57,754 nt of DNA from Microbispora sp. ZYX-F-249 (GTDB lineage: Bacteria; Actinomycetota; Actinomycetes; Streptosporangiales; Streptosporangiaceae), in the NCBI RefSeq assembly GCF_039649665.1, contig NZ_JBDJAW010000046.1, forward strand, positions 1-57,754, in the 5' to 3' direction. Positions 25,167-32,744 of this stretch are shown piece after piece. Both the position numbers and the translations under genes were made by a program. The notes below the pieces were generated by a model, which saw only the letters and a list, made by a program, of their open reading frames with translations, ran no database searches and was not told the origin of the DNA. The first letter of the stretch is position 1. The number at the start of each line of letters is the position of its first letter.

Positions 25167-25205
25167 CGGTTGCTCCTTCCGTCGATGGCGTGAACGCTAG
25201 GATGC

Positions 25206-25230
25206 ATTGAGGAACGTACGGTTCCTCAAT
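25206..25230. promoter_or_regulatory. Operator palindrome between the VOC and WYL genes
   Basis: ATTGAGGAAC (25206-25215), a 5-bp spacer GTACG, then GTTCCTCAAT (25221-25230): a perfect 10-bp inverted repeat in the 83-bp gap between divergent genes. It is the likely binding site of the WYL regulator encoded at 25250 and would control both genes. Confidence 0.8.
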
Positions 25231-25249
25231 CGACGGGAGGCTGCTCGGC

Positions 25250-26212
25250 ATGCTGGAAACCTCCGTACGGCTGCTGCGGCTGCTGGCGTTGCTGCAGACC
25301 CGGCCCGGCTGGCAGGGCGCCGACCTGGCGGACCGGCTCGGCGTGACCACGAGGACCGTGCGCAACGACGTCGAGCGGCTGCGCCACCTGGGATACGAGA
25401 TCCGCTCGGCCACCGGCGCGGCCGGCGGATACCGGCTGGGCGCGGGGTCTTCCCTTCCCCCGCTGCTGCTCGACGACGACGAGGTCGTCGCGGTGGTCGT
25501 CGGCCTGCAGGCCGCCGCGGGCAGCACCGTGACCGGCATCGAGGAGACCTCGCTGCGCGCGCTCACCAAGCTCCAGCGGATGCTGCCGTCCCGGCTGCGC
25601 CACCGGATCGAGGCCGTGCGCGCCGCGACGGTCGCGGTGCCGGGGCATGGTCCCACGGTGGACCCGGAGACGCTGACCTCGATCGCCGCGGCCATCCGCG
25701 ACCACGAGACGCTGCGGTTCGACTACCTCGACCACCGGGGGCACGAGGGGCGCCGCACCGCCGAGCCGCACCGGCTCGTCTTCACCGGGCGGCGCTGGTA
25801 TCTGCTGGCCTGGGACGTCGACCGCCGCGACTGGCGGACCTTCCGCGCCGACCGGGTGCGGCCGCGCGTCCCGAACGGCCCCCGCTTCACCCCGCGCGAA
25901 CCACCCGAGGGCGACGCCGCCGCCCACGTCGTACGCGGGACGGGTTCGGCCGCCTGGAAGCACCGGGCCGTCGTACGGCTGCACGCCCCGGTCGAGGTCA
26001 TGGGCGCGCGGCTCACCCCCGCGGCCGGGCTGCTGCGCGCCGACGGGGCGGACGCCTGCGTGCTGGAGACCGGCGGCGACTCACTGCACAACCTGACGAC
26101 CTTCCTCACCTCGCTCGACGTGCCCTTCGCCGTGCTCGGCCCGCCCGCCCTGCGCGCCCACCTGCGTACGCTCGCCGAGCGCTACCTGGCCGCGGGGGCG
26201 GATAACGTGTGA
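25250..26212 (+). CDS. YafY-type HTH/WYL transcriptional regulator
   Basis: A 320-residue regulator. The N-terminal winged HTH (HTH_11) is LLRLLALLQTRPGWQGADLADRLGVTTRTVRNDVERLRHLGYEI, and the WYL domain (about 140-235) carries RRWYLLAWDVDRRDWRTFRADRV. The C-terminal extension is the WCX domain. WYL proteins sense ligands, often nucleotide-like. Its gene starts just beyond the palindrome at 25206-25230 and ends 4 bp before the amidohydrolase gene, so the two are an operon. ATG with GGGAGG upstream. Confidence 0.93.
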   Translation: MLETSVRLLRLLALLQTRPGWQGADLADRLGVTTRTVRNDVERLRHLGYEIRSATGAAGGYRLGAGSSLPPLLLDDDEVVAVVVGLQAAAGSTVTGIEETSLRALTKLQRMLPSRLRHRIEAVRAATVAVPGHGPTVDPETLTSIAAAIRDHETLRFDYLDHRGHEGRRTAEPHRLVFTGRRWYLLAWDVDRRDWRTFRADRVRPRVPNGPRFTPREPPEGDAAAHVVRGTGSAAWKHRAVVRLHAPVEVMGARLTPAAGLLRADGADACVLETGGDSLHNLTTFLTSLDVPFAVLGPPALRAHLRTLAERYLAAGADNV

Positions 26213-26216
26213 AGTC

Positions 26217-27134
26217 ATGCCGGACGAGACGATCGCCAAGGAAGACGACATCCGGAGCGTGAACGCGTTCTGGCGGAGCCTGGGCCTGCCCGGCCTCGTC
26301 GACGTGCACACCCATTTCATGCCGCACCGCGTCCTGACCAAGGTGTGGGCCTACTTCGACTCCGCCGGGCCGCTGGTCGGCCGGGCCTGGCCCATCACCT
26401 ATCGGCTGCCGGAGGACGACCGCGTCGAACGGCTCAGGGCCTTCGGCGTGCGGGCGTTCACCTCCATGCTCTATCCCCACAAGCCCGGCATGGCCGAGTG
26501 GCTGAACGACTGGGCCGCCGGCTTCGCCGCCCGGGTCCCCGGCTGCCTGCACACGGCGACGTTCTTCCCCGAGCCCGGCGCCTCGCGATACGTCGCGCGG
26601 GCGATCGAGGCGGGCGCCCGGGTGTTCAAGGCACATCTCCAGGTCGGCGCGTACGACCCGAACGACCCGCTGCTCGACGGAGTCTGGGGGCTGCTGGAGG
26701 ACCACGGCATTCCGGTGGTGACGCACTGCGGGTCGGGCCCGGTTCCCGGGCCCCACACCGGGCCGGAACCGATCGCGGCCCTGCTCTCCCGGCATCCCCG
26801 GCTGCGGCTCGTGATCGCCCACATGGGCACGCCCGAGTACGCCGAGTTCCTCGCGCTGGCCCTGCGTCATCCGTCGGTCCGCCTGGACACGACGATGACC
26901 TTCACCCGCTTCACCGAGGAGACCGCGCCCTTTCCCCGGAACGCCGTGCCGCTCCTGCTGGATCTTCAGGACCGCATCCTGCTCGGCACGGACTTCCCCA
27001 ACATCCCCTATCCGTACGCCGAGGCGCTGTCGGCCCTCGCCGATCTGGACCTCGGGGACGGGTGGCTGCGCGCCGTCTGCCACGACAACGCCGCCGGGGT
27101 CTTCGGCCTCGGGCCGCTCACGCCGGGGACATGA
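26217..27134 (+). CDS. Amidohydrolase-family metal-dependent hydrolase
   Basis: A 305-residue TIM-barrel hydrolase of the amidohydrolase 2 (PF04909-type) family. Metal ligands are visible: DVHTHFMPH (HxH), PVVTHCGSG (His), LVIAHMGTPEY (His) and ILLGTDFPNIPYP (Asp). Related enzymes include decarboxylases such as ACMS decarboxylase; the substrate is unknown. The start lies 4 bp after the WYL regulator gene. Its last 17 bp overlap the end of the convergent VOC gene at 27118. Confidence 0.88.
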   Translation: MPDETIAKEDDIRSVNAFWRSLGLPGLVDVHTHFMPHRVLTKVWAYFDSAGPLVGRAWPITYRLPEDDRVERLRAFGVRAFTSMLYPHKPGMAEWLNDWAAGFAARVPGCLHTATFFPEPGASRYVARAIEAGARVFKAHLQVGAYDPNDPLLDGVWGLLEDHGIPVVTHCGSGPVPGPHTGPEPIAALLSRHPRLRLVIAHMGTPEYAEFLALALRHPSVRLDTTMTFTRFTEETAPFPRNAVPLLLDLQDRILLGTDFPNIPYPYAEALSALADLDLGDGWLRAVCHDNAAGVFGLGPLTPGT

Positions 27135-27492
27135 CCTCGTAGAGGTTGCGCGCCGCGTCGACGAAGAACAGCCCGCGCGGGCACAGCGGATGGTCGATCC
27201 GGCCGTTCGCGGGATCGGCCGGGTCGTCGCCGTAGGGCACCCCGGCCTCCCGCAGGCGGGCCAGGATCCCGTCGAAGGTGACCGGATCCACGTCGAAGGC
27301 CAGATGCACGCCGACGGGCTCCGCCACGGTCATGAAGTCCAGGGTCAGCGTGTCGTTCACCCGTACGGGCGCGAAGTGACCGTCGCGCCCGGCGGGCGGC
27401 AGCTCCGCCAGGCCCATGACCGAGGCGAAGAAGCGGGCCGCCTCGCGGTTGTCCACGGCGGGGACGATGGTGTGGTTCAGCGTGATCGTCAT
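27118..27492 (-). CDS. VOC-superfamily protein
   Basis: A 124-residue glyoxalase-fold protein (MTITLNHTIVPAVDNREAARFFASVMGL...VGVHLAFDVDPVTFDGILARLREAGVPYG...GLFFVDAARNLYEVMSPA). His in LNHTIVPA, His in GVHLAF and Glu in LYEVM are in the usual metal-ligand positions. ATG 27492 overlaps the stop of the upstream TetR gene (ATGA), so the two are translationally coupled, and the TetR protein probably responds to a VOC substrate. It overlaps the amidohydrolase gene tail to tail by 17 bp. Confidence 0.87.
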   Translation of the reverse strand: MTITLNHTIVPAVDNREAARFFASVMGLAELPPAGRDGHFAPVRVNDTLTLDFMTVAEPVGVHLAFDVDPVTFDGILARLREAGVPYGDDPADPANGRIDHPLCPRGLFFVDAARNLYEVMSPA

Positions 27493-28127
27493 GCCGCGCT
27501 CCCCCCGCTCTTGAGGGCGCCGTGCAGGAGGATGTCGACGAGTTCCTCCGGGGACGGCTCCCGGGAACGGGTGAAGAGCATCCCGAGGAAGACCGAGGCG
27601 AACTTCCCGGGTTCCAGGCGCAGCGCCGCCCGGTCGGGTTCGATCAGTTCGACGATCGCCTCCCGGGTCGCCGTCATCGAGGCCTCCCGGTTTCCCGGGG
27701 CCGGCCGGTCGCCCTCCCTGCCGCCTTCCCGGCCGCCTTCCCGGCCGCCGCGGTCTCGCTCGCGGCGATGACCGGTGCCGTGCAGGGCCCCGATCACGGT
27801 CCCCATGCGTCCCAGGTGGGCGTGCAGTGCCTCGGCCGCCTGCGTCAGCCGATCGGGCAGCGGTTCGTCGAGGGAGATCGAGGCCAGCTCGCGCAGCACG
27901 TGGCCGGGGTTCATCGCCTCGGCCAGGCACGCGTCGAGCAGTTCGTCCTTGTCGCCGAAGGCCCGGAAGACGGTGCCCTCGCCGATGCCGGCGGCCCGGG
28001 CGATCTGGCTGGTGGTGACGGCGGCGCCGTGCTCGGCGACCAGCGGAAGCGCCGCGGCGACGATCATCGCCCTGCGCTGCTCGGTGCTCATCGCCGGCGC
28101 GCGCCGGCGTGTGGGGGAATCTGTCAT
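27489..28127 (-). CDS. TetR-family transcriptional regulator
   Basis: A 212-residue protein. The HTH is RRAMIVAAALPLVAEHGAAVTTSQIARAAGIGEGTVFRAFGDKDELL. The C-terminal ligand domain is interrupted around residues 124-140 by a charged insert RERDRGGREGGREGGREGD encoded by a 12-bp tandem repeat. A perfect palindrome at 28140-28161, 12 bp before the ATG, is its probable operator. The VOC gene at 27118 is coupled downstream. It follows the histidine kinase on the same strand but has its own control region. Confidence 0.9.
   Translation of the reverse strand: MTDSPTRRRAPAMSTEQRRAMIVAAALPLVAEHGAAVTTSQIARAAGIGEGTVFRAFGDKDELLDACLAEAMNPGHVLRELASISLDEPLPDRLTQAAEALHAHLGRMGTVIGALHGTGHRRERDRGGREGGREGGREGDRPAPGNREASMTATREAIVELIEPDRAALRLEPGKFASVFLGMLFTRSREPSPEELVDILLHGALKSGGSAA
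27712..27747 (-). repeat. 12-bp tandem repeat in the TetR gene
   Basis: Two exact copies of CCTTCCCGGCCG (27724-27735, 27736-27747) are preceded by a diverged copy (27712-27723). They encode repeated GREG units inside the ligand domain. Copy number could vary between strains without shifting the frame. Confidence 0.75.
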
Positions 28128-28139
28128 GCCTTCAACGGT

Positions 28140-28161
28140 ACGGAGTGAGTGCTCACTCCGT
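28140..28161. promoter_or_regulatory. TetR operator palindrome
   Basis: ACGGAGTGAG and CTCACTCCGT are perfect 10-bp arms around a central TG. The site is just upstream of the TetR gene start (28127) and is a typical autoregulatory TetR operator. Confidence 0.85.
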
Positions 28162-28204
28162 CAATGGATTATTCACCCCGGCCGCCATGGTCGTCTCACT
28201 GGTG

Positions 28205-29632
28205 TCATCGGTTCGCATGGGGAGGCGGTCGCTCGGCCGCGGCCGTCGCCGCGGCGGGAACGGCCGGGAGGCGCAGGACGAAGCGGGCGCCGACGGGGCT
28301 GTCCTCGATTCTCAGGCTGCCTCCGTGGACCTCCGCGATCTGCCTGGCTATCGCCAGCCCCAGCCCCGCACCCCCCGCGTCCCTGCTGCGCGCCGCGTCC
28401 AGCCGGGTGAACCGGTCGAACACCAACTCGCGCTTGTCCCGGTCGATGCCCGGCCCGTCGTCGACGACTTCCAGCACGGCCGCGCCGGGATCCTCGCCGG
28501 GGTCGTGCCGTACGGACACGGTGATCGTCGTCTTGGCGTGCCGTTCGGCGTTGTCGAGAAGGTTGGTCAGCAGCCGAGCGAGAGACACCCTGTCGCCGAC
28601 CACGACGACCCCGGGCTCGAGCGCGGATTCGACCCGCTTGGCCGGGTGACGGCGGTTGCGCAGCTCCGCGGACACGACCGTGGCCAGATCGAGCCTGCAC
28701 TGCTCGCCGCGCATGCCGTGATCCAGCCGATCGAGGGTCAGCAGGTCGTGCACGATCGCCTGCAGCCGGTCGAGGCTGGGCAGGAGGACCGAACCCAGCT
28801 GGGGCACGCTGGTCTCCTCCGGTGCGAGCATGCCGTCCTCCACCTCGGCACGCATCGCGGCTATCGGGGTGCGCAGATCGTGGGAGGCGTTGGAGACGAA
28901 CTGACGCTGGTGCCGCAGCGCGCTCTGCACCTGCTGCAGCGCGCCTTCCAACCGGCCCAGCGTGCGGTTGACGCTCTCGGCCATCGCCCGGATCTCGTCA
29001 TCGGTGGCCGGCACCGGCACCCGGCGGCTCGGGCAGTTTCCGTTGATCTCGTCCAGCTCCACGCGAATGGCGTTGACCGGTCTGAGCGATGCCCGCACGT
29101 TCCGGTAGCCGACATAGGTGATGGCCGCGGCCAGCGCCGCCGCACTCGCCCCCACCAGCGCGGCCAGCCAGGGATCGACCCATGGCGGCACAACCGGGGA
29201 GGCGCTGTAGACCATCCATCTGTCGCCCATGCGGTGCGCCCACTGCGCCACCACGATGTTGCATTCGGCGGCGGGGAAGATGTCGCCGCACACGACGCAG
29301 CTGATGCTGTTCCTGGTGTCCGGCGGAATGAAGCGCGCCATTCTGGGCTTGCCCCGCATCTTCGTCGTCGACGCGACCACGCGGCCGGACGGGTCGACCA
29401 CCTGGAGATTGCGGGACTTGTATTCGACGAGAGGGTAGGTCAGCTGTCCCCGCTCGAGCTCGACGGCCACCCGGCCACCCGCCGCCGCGACCTCCCTGGT
29501 GACGGTGTCGCTGGCGTAACGATGAACGCCCATCATGACGGACGTGGCCAGCAGCGCGCACAGCAGGATGGCCGTCGCCCCGGTGAACAGGGTGATTCGG
29601 CGCGTGATGGAGAAGCGGTCGTGCAGGCGCAT
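28205..29632 (-). CDS. Orphan sensor histidine kinase (HAMP-HisKA type)
   Basis: A 475-residue kinase. First membrane helix about 15-35, then an extracytoplasmic sensor domain (about 36-165) containing the cysteine group CVVCGDIFPAAEC, then a second helix, a HAMP linker (VNAIRVELDEING...), HisKA FVSNASHDLRTPIAAM, an N box TNLLDNAERHAKT, DDGPGIDRD and GLGLAIARQIAEVHGG. ATG 29632 (MRLHDRFSITRR) has a G-rich ribosome-binding site; the longer upstream frame has no domain features. No response regulator gene is adjacent, so the partner must be elsewhere. The CxxC pair plus third Cys could bind metal or haem, or sense redox state, which is only inference. Confidence 0.9.
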   Translation of the reverse strand: MRLHDRFSITRRITLFTGATAILLCALLATSVMMGVHRYASDTVTREVAAAGGRVAVELERGQLTYPLVEYKSRNLQVVDPSGRVVASTTKMRGKPRMARFIPPDTRNSISCVVCGDIFPAAECNIVVAQWAHRMGDRWMVYSASPVVPPWVDPWLAALVGASAAALAAAITYVGYRNVRASLRPVNAIRVELDEINGNCPSRRVPVPATDDEIRAMAESVNRTLGRLEGALQQVQSALRHQRQFVSNASHDLRTPIAAMRAEVEDGMLAPEETSVPQLGSVLLPSLDRLQAIVHDLLTLDRLDHGMRGEQCRLDLATVVSAELRNRRHPAKRVESALEPGVVVVGDRVSLARLLTNLLDNAERHAKTTITVSVRHDPGEDPGAAVLEVVDDGPGIDRDKRELVFDRFTRLDAARSRDAGGAGLGLAIARQIAEVHGGSLRIEDSPVGARFVLRLPAVPAAATAAAERPPPHANR

Positions 29633-29837
29633 CCTCCCCCCTCCTGGCCAGTGGACCACATGGGGCGGAAAGAGCCGGAAAAGAAGTGGCCGTCCGAACG
29701 CGACAGGTCGCCACGGTCCCACCCGCATCTCCGGCGGAACACCAAGGGTCGCCCGCCTCTCGTCCTCGTACGTCCAGGACGGCGGGATGGGACACGCGTA
29801 GAGGCCCGGCCGGTCGCGCGGTCGCCCGGAGAAGCAG

Positions 29838-29870
29838 AGAGGCCGGTCCCGCTGGGCGGAACCGGCCTCT
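29838..29870 (-). terminator. Terminator downstream of tRNA-Ala
   Basis: AGAGGCCGGT (29838-29847) and ACCGGCCTCT (29861-29870) form a perfect 10-bp stem with a 13-nt loop. On the minus strand it begins 8 nt after the tRNA 3' end. Confidence 0.65.
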
Positions 29871-29877
29871 GTCGTGG

Positions 29878-29951
29878 TGGAGCTATGGGGATTTGAACCC
29901 CAGACCCCTTCGATGCGAACGAAGTGCGCTACCGGACTGCGCTATAGCCCC
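29878..29951 (-). tRNA. tRNA-Ala (anticodon CGC)
   Basis: The minus strand folds as a cloverleaf: acceptor GGGGCTA/TAGCTCC, D stem GCGC/GCGC, anticodon stem CTTCG/CGAAG around loop TTCGCAT (anticodon CGC), and T stem TGGGG/CCCCA with TTCAAAT. The G3-U70 pair that defines alanine tRNAs is present. The CCA end is encoded (29875-29877, complement). It reads GCG codons. Confidence 0.95.
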
Positions 29952-30001
29952 AACGACCTCGACTAGATTAGCAAACTCTGCGGGGTGTTCGCGCCACCCG
30001 G

Positions 30002-30709
30002 TCAGTCTCCGGCCGCGCGGCGTCCGTCGGCGTACTGGTCGAAGACCTGAACGCGCTTGCGCGCCTCGAACTTGATGATCTCCGCCTCGCGGGCCAGCGC
30101 GGCCAGGGCGCGGCGGCGTTCCCGCTGGCGGCGCAGGTGCTCGGCCCGCGCCCGGGCGGCCTTCTCCCGCTGCTCCCGGTCCACGCGTACGGCCACGCGC
30201 AGCACGGCGAGGTAGCCGACGAGGAGCACGCCCGATGGCGCGACGGCCCACCAGGGCATCACGCGGACGGCCGCGGTGACCACGGAGGCCAGCACGAGCA
30301 GGATGCTCCACAGGAGCCGCCGCCGGCGCCGGGCGAGGATACGGGCGCGGCGGTGGGCGGCGACACGGCGGGCCCGCGCGTGCCGCTCCGCCGCGACCTG
30401 TTCCGCCGTGGCGACCTCGGCCTGGTCCGCGGTGACTGTTCCGGCGCCCGGGGCCACCTCCGCGGAGGACGCGGCCGGCGGCGTGACGACCGTGTCGGCG
30501 TCGCCGCCCTCCGCCTCACCGCCGGCGTCGTCGGAGCCGGCCTCCGGGGCCTCGGCGGAGACGGCGGCGGGCGGTTCGGACAGCGTGGACGCCTCGGCCT
30601 GCTCCTCGAACAGGTCGTCGTCGGTGTGCCGGTCCCTGCGCAGCCACATGGGCAGCAGGACGCTGAGCCACATGACGACGATGGCCAGGTAGAGGACGGC
30701 GCTACCCAT
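30002..30709 (-). CDS. sepX: Divisome protein SepX/GlpR
   Basis: A 235-residue membrane protein. An N-terminal helix (MGSAVLYLAIVVMWLSVLLPMWLRRDRH), a long acidic Ala/Glu/Pro linker, a basic patch (RRVAAHRRARILARRRRR), then two close hydrophobic helices (about 135-175) and a coiled-coil, strongly basic tail. This matches the actinobacterial SepX (Streptomyces) / GlpR (Corynebacterium) family, the membrane receptor for the gephyrin-like protein Glp that binds FtsZ. The matching glp gene lies nearby at 32741-33925, supporting the call. ATG 30709 has GAGGTGG upstream. Confidence 0.85.
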   Translation of the reverse strand: MGSAVLYLAIVVMWLSVLLPMWLRRDRHTDDDLFEEQAEASTLSEPPAAVSAEAPEAGSDDAGGEAEGGDADTVVTPPAASSAEVAPGAGTVTADQAEVATAEQVAAERHARARRVAAHRRARILARRRRRLLWSILLVLASVVTAAVRVMPWWAVAPSGVLLVGYLAVLRVAVRVDREQREKAARARAEHLRRQRERRRALAALAREAEIIKFEARKRVQVFDQYADGRRAAGD

Positions 30710-31090
30710 GCGCCCACCTCCACACCCCCGGACGAAGGGCATGGTGAACACGTCCGTGGACCTGTGTCGGCGGAGAGGTGTTCACGTCACGCACCGTAGG
30801 ACTGCGTGTCACTGGATGACGAGCATTCGGTCCGGTGTGTCGCGAGATCGTCAAAGCTCTTCATGTAATTCGATCCCGTGCGAGCGCGTGATCCTCACAG
30901 GCCACGCCCGTCACCGCGGGGACGGCCACCCGGGTCGCGGTGGACGGAGCCTGCGTGCATCCGGACGTCTCCCCTGGCGCGGTTTCACCTTTCGTCAGGC
31001 AGCATCACAGCGCACGCTGGTGATCGGTTTGCTCTTCGATTGCAGCGGGCCGGGCGAAGCGCCCGTCGCCGGCCTCCGTGGCCGGTACGC
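30710..31090. other. Intergenic region upstream of sepX
   Basis: 381 bp between the GNAT stop and the sepX start, both on the minus strand, so sepX probably has its own promoter here. GTGAACAC (30744-30751) and GTGTTCAC (30778-30785) form an 8-bp inverted repeat 26 bp apart, close to the sepX start, and could be an operator. No coding sequence is supported. Confidence 0.4.
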
Positions 31091-31732
31091 CTAGCCGGGG
31101 CTCGACTCGCTGCGGCGGGCGGCGGAGTTCATTGTGCGCCGCCACTGGACGAGCAGCCCGCGCGGCACGTCCTCGACGGTCAGCGCGTAACAGATGTGAT
31201 CGCGCCATGCGCCGTCGATGTGCAGCTGACGCCGGCGGATGCCCTCCTCGCGGAACCCGAGCTTCTCCACGACCCTGCGGCTGGCGTGGTTCTCCGGCCG
31301 GATGTTGGCCTCCAGACGGTGTAAACCGGTCGTGAAGAAGCAGTGGTCGACGGCCATGGCGAGCGCGGTCGGAATGATGCCCCGCCCCGCGAGCGCGCCG
31401 TCGACCCAGTAGCCCACCTGCGCGGAGCGGGCCGACCCCCACACGATCGCCCCCACGGTGAGCTGCCCGGCGAAGCGTCCCTCGTACGTGACGACCCAGG
31501 GCATGGCCATCCCCTGGCGGGCCTCGCGGCGCAGCGTGCCGACCATCGAGACGTACGGCCCGAGGCCGGTGCGGAACAGCGGGGTCTCGGGGTTGCTCGG
31601 CTCCCAGGGACGGAGCCATTCGGCGTTGCGCAGCCGGGTGTCACGCCAGTCACGGACGTCACGCAGGCGCAGCGGCCGCAGCCCGACGGGCCCCTCGGCC
31701 ATGGACGCCGGCCAGCCGCGAAGTCGATCCAT
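31091..31732 (-). CDS. rimJ: GNAT acetyltransferase, RimJ/RimL type
   Basis: A 213-residue N-acetyltransferase: LRPLRLRDVRDWRDTRLRNAEWLRPWEP at the N terminus, the acetyl-CoA loop region GYWVDGALAGRGIIPTALAMAVDHCF, and HRLEANIRPENHASRRVVEKLGFREEG near the end. RimJ-like enzymes acetylate N-terminal residues of ribosomal proteins. It is a constant member of the galU-glp-moaC-mog block in actinobacteria. ATG 31732; 55 bp separate it from mog. Confidence 0.9.
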   Translation of the reverse strand: MDRLRGWPASMAEGPVGLRPLRLRDVRDWRDTRLRNAEWLRPWEPSNPETPLFRTGLGPYVSMVGTLRREARQGMAMPWVVTYEGRFAGQLTVGAIVWGSARSAQVGYWVDGALAGRGIIPTALAMAVDHCFFTTGLHRLEANIRPENHASRRVVEKLGFREEGIRRRQLHIDGAWRDHICYALTVEDVPRGLLVQWRRTMNSAARRSESSPG

Positions 31733-31787
31733 TCGTCAATCATCCACCGGAACACGGTCAACGCGCCACGCGGGACGCCACCCGTCC

Positions 31788-32264
31788 TCAGCGCGCATGG
31801 TCGCCGCCGTGGATCTGGTCGACCACATGGGCCAGGATCGGGGCCAGCACGGCCATGCCGTCCCGTACGCCACCGGAGGAACCGGGCAGGTTGACCACCA
31901 GCGTCTTGCCCGCCTGCCCGGCGAGACCGCGGGACAGGATCGACGTCGGCACCTTCTCCCTGTTGACCTGGCGTACGGCCTCGGCGATGCCCGGGATCTC
32001 CCGGTCCAGCACCCGGGCGGTCATCTCCGGAGTGAGGTCGAGAGGCGTCACCCCGGTCCCGCCCGTGGTGACGATCACGTCGTAGCCCGCGGCGACGCCC
32101 TCGCGCAGCGCGGCCTCGACGGCGTCCCCGTCGGGGACGACCCGGGGCCCGTCCACCCGGTCGCAGCCCGCCTCCTTCAAAAGGGAGGCCAGCAGCGGCC
32201 CGGAGCGGTCCTCGTAGACGCCCGCCGACGCCCTGTTGGAGACGGTGACCACCAACGCGCGCAC
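31788..32264 (-). CDS. mog: MogA/MoaB-family molybdopterin adenylyltransferase
   Basis: A 158-residue protein with ALVVTVSNRASAGVYEDRSGP, IVTTGGTGVTPLDLTPE and LVVNLPGSSGGVRDGMAVLAP, the family's nucleotide and molybdopterin-binding loops. It adenylates molybdopterin before molybdate insertion. GTG or ATG near 32264, 3 bp after the moaC stop, so it is in one operon with moaC. Confidence 0.92.
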   Translation of the reverse strand: MRALVVTVSNRASAGVYEDRSGPLLASLLKEAGCDRVDGPRVVPDGDAVEAALREGVAAGYDVIVTTGGTGVTPLDLTPEMTARVLDREIPGIAEAVRQVNREKVPTSILSRGLAGQAGKTLVVNLPGSSGGVRDGMAVLAPILAHVVDQIHGGDHAR

Positions 32265-32267
32265 GCC

Positions 32268-32744
32268 TTACTCCTGTCCGGAACGGGTCCAGTGGCCCGT
32301 CTTGCCGCCCGTCTTCTCCTCCACCCTGACGTCGCTGATCACCGCCGCCGGGTCGACCGCCTTGACCATGTCCACCAGCGCGAGCGCCGCGACGGTGACG
32401 GCCGTGAGCGCCTCCATCTCGACGCCCGTCCTGTCGGCCGTACGGACCCGGGCGGTGATCTCCACCCCCTCGTCCACGACGGCCAGGTCGACCTTCACGC
32501 CCGTCAGGGCGATGGGGTGGCACAGCGGCACGAGGTCGGGGGTGCGCTTGGCGCCCATGATCCCGGCGATCCGCGCCACACCGAGCGCGTCGCCCTTCGG
32601 CACGTCCCCCGCGCGCAGCACGGCCACCGCCTCGGGCGACAGCAGCACCCGTCCGGTCGCGACGGAGGTCCGCGCGCTCACGTCCTTCTCCGAGACGTCC
32701 ACCATCCGGGCGGCGCCCGACTCGTCGACATGGGTCAGTTTCAT
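32268..32744 (-). CDS. moaC: Cyclic pyranopterin monophosphate synthase
   Basis: MoaC acts with MoaA in converting GTP to cyclic pyranopterin phosphate, the first part of molybdenum cofactor synthesis. The 158-residue protein has MVDVSEKDVSARTSVATG, KGDALGVARIAGIMGAKRT, the active-site LCHPIALTGVKVDL, GVEMEALTAVTVAALALVDMVKAVD and a C-terminal EKTGGKTGHW with the conserved Lys residues. Its ATG overlaps the glp stop (ATGA). moaA and moaD/E are not in the window. Confidence 0.95.
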   Translation of the reverse strand: MKLTHVDESGAARMVDVSEKDVSARTSVATGRVLLSPEAVAVLRAGDVPKGDALGVARIAGIMGAKRTPDLVPLCHPIALTGVKVDLAVVDEGVEITARVRTADRTGVEMEALTAVTVAALALVDMVKAVDPAAVISDVRVEEKTGGKTGHWTRSGQE

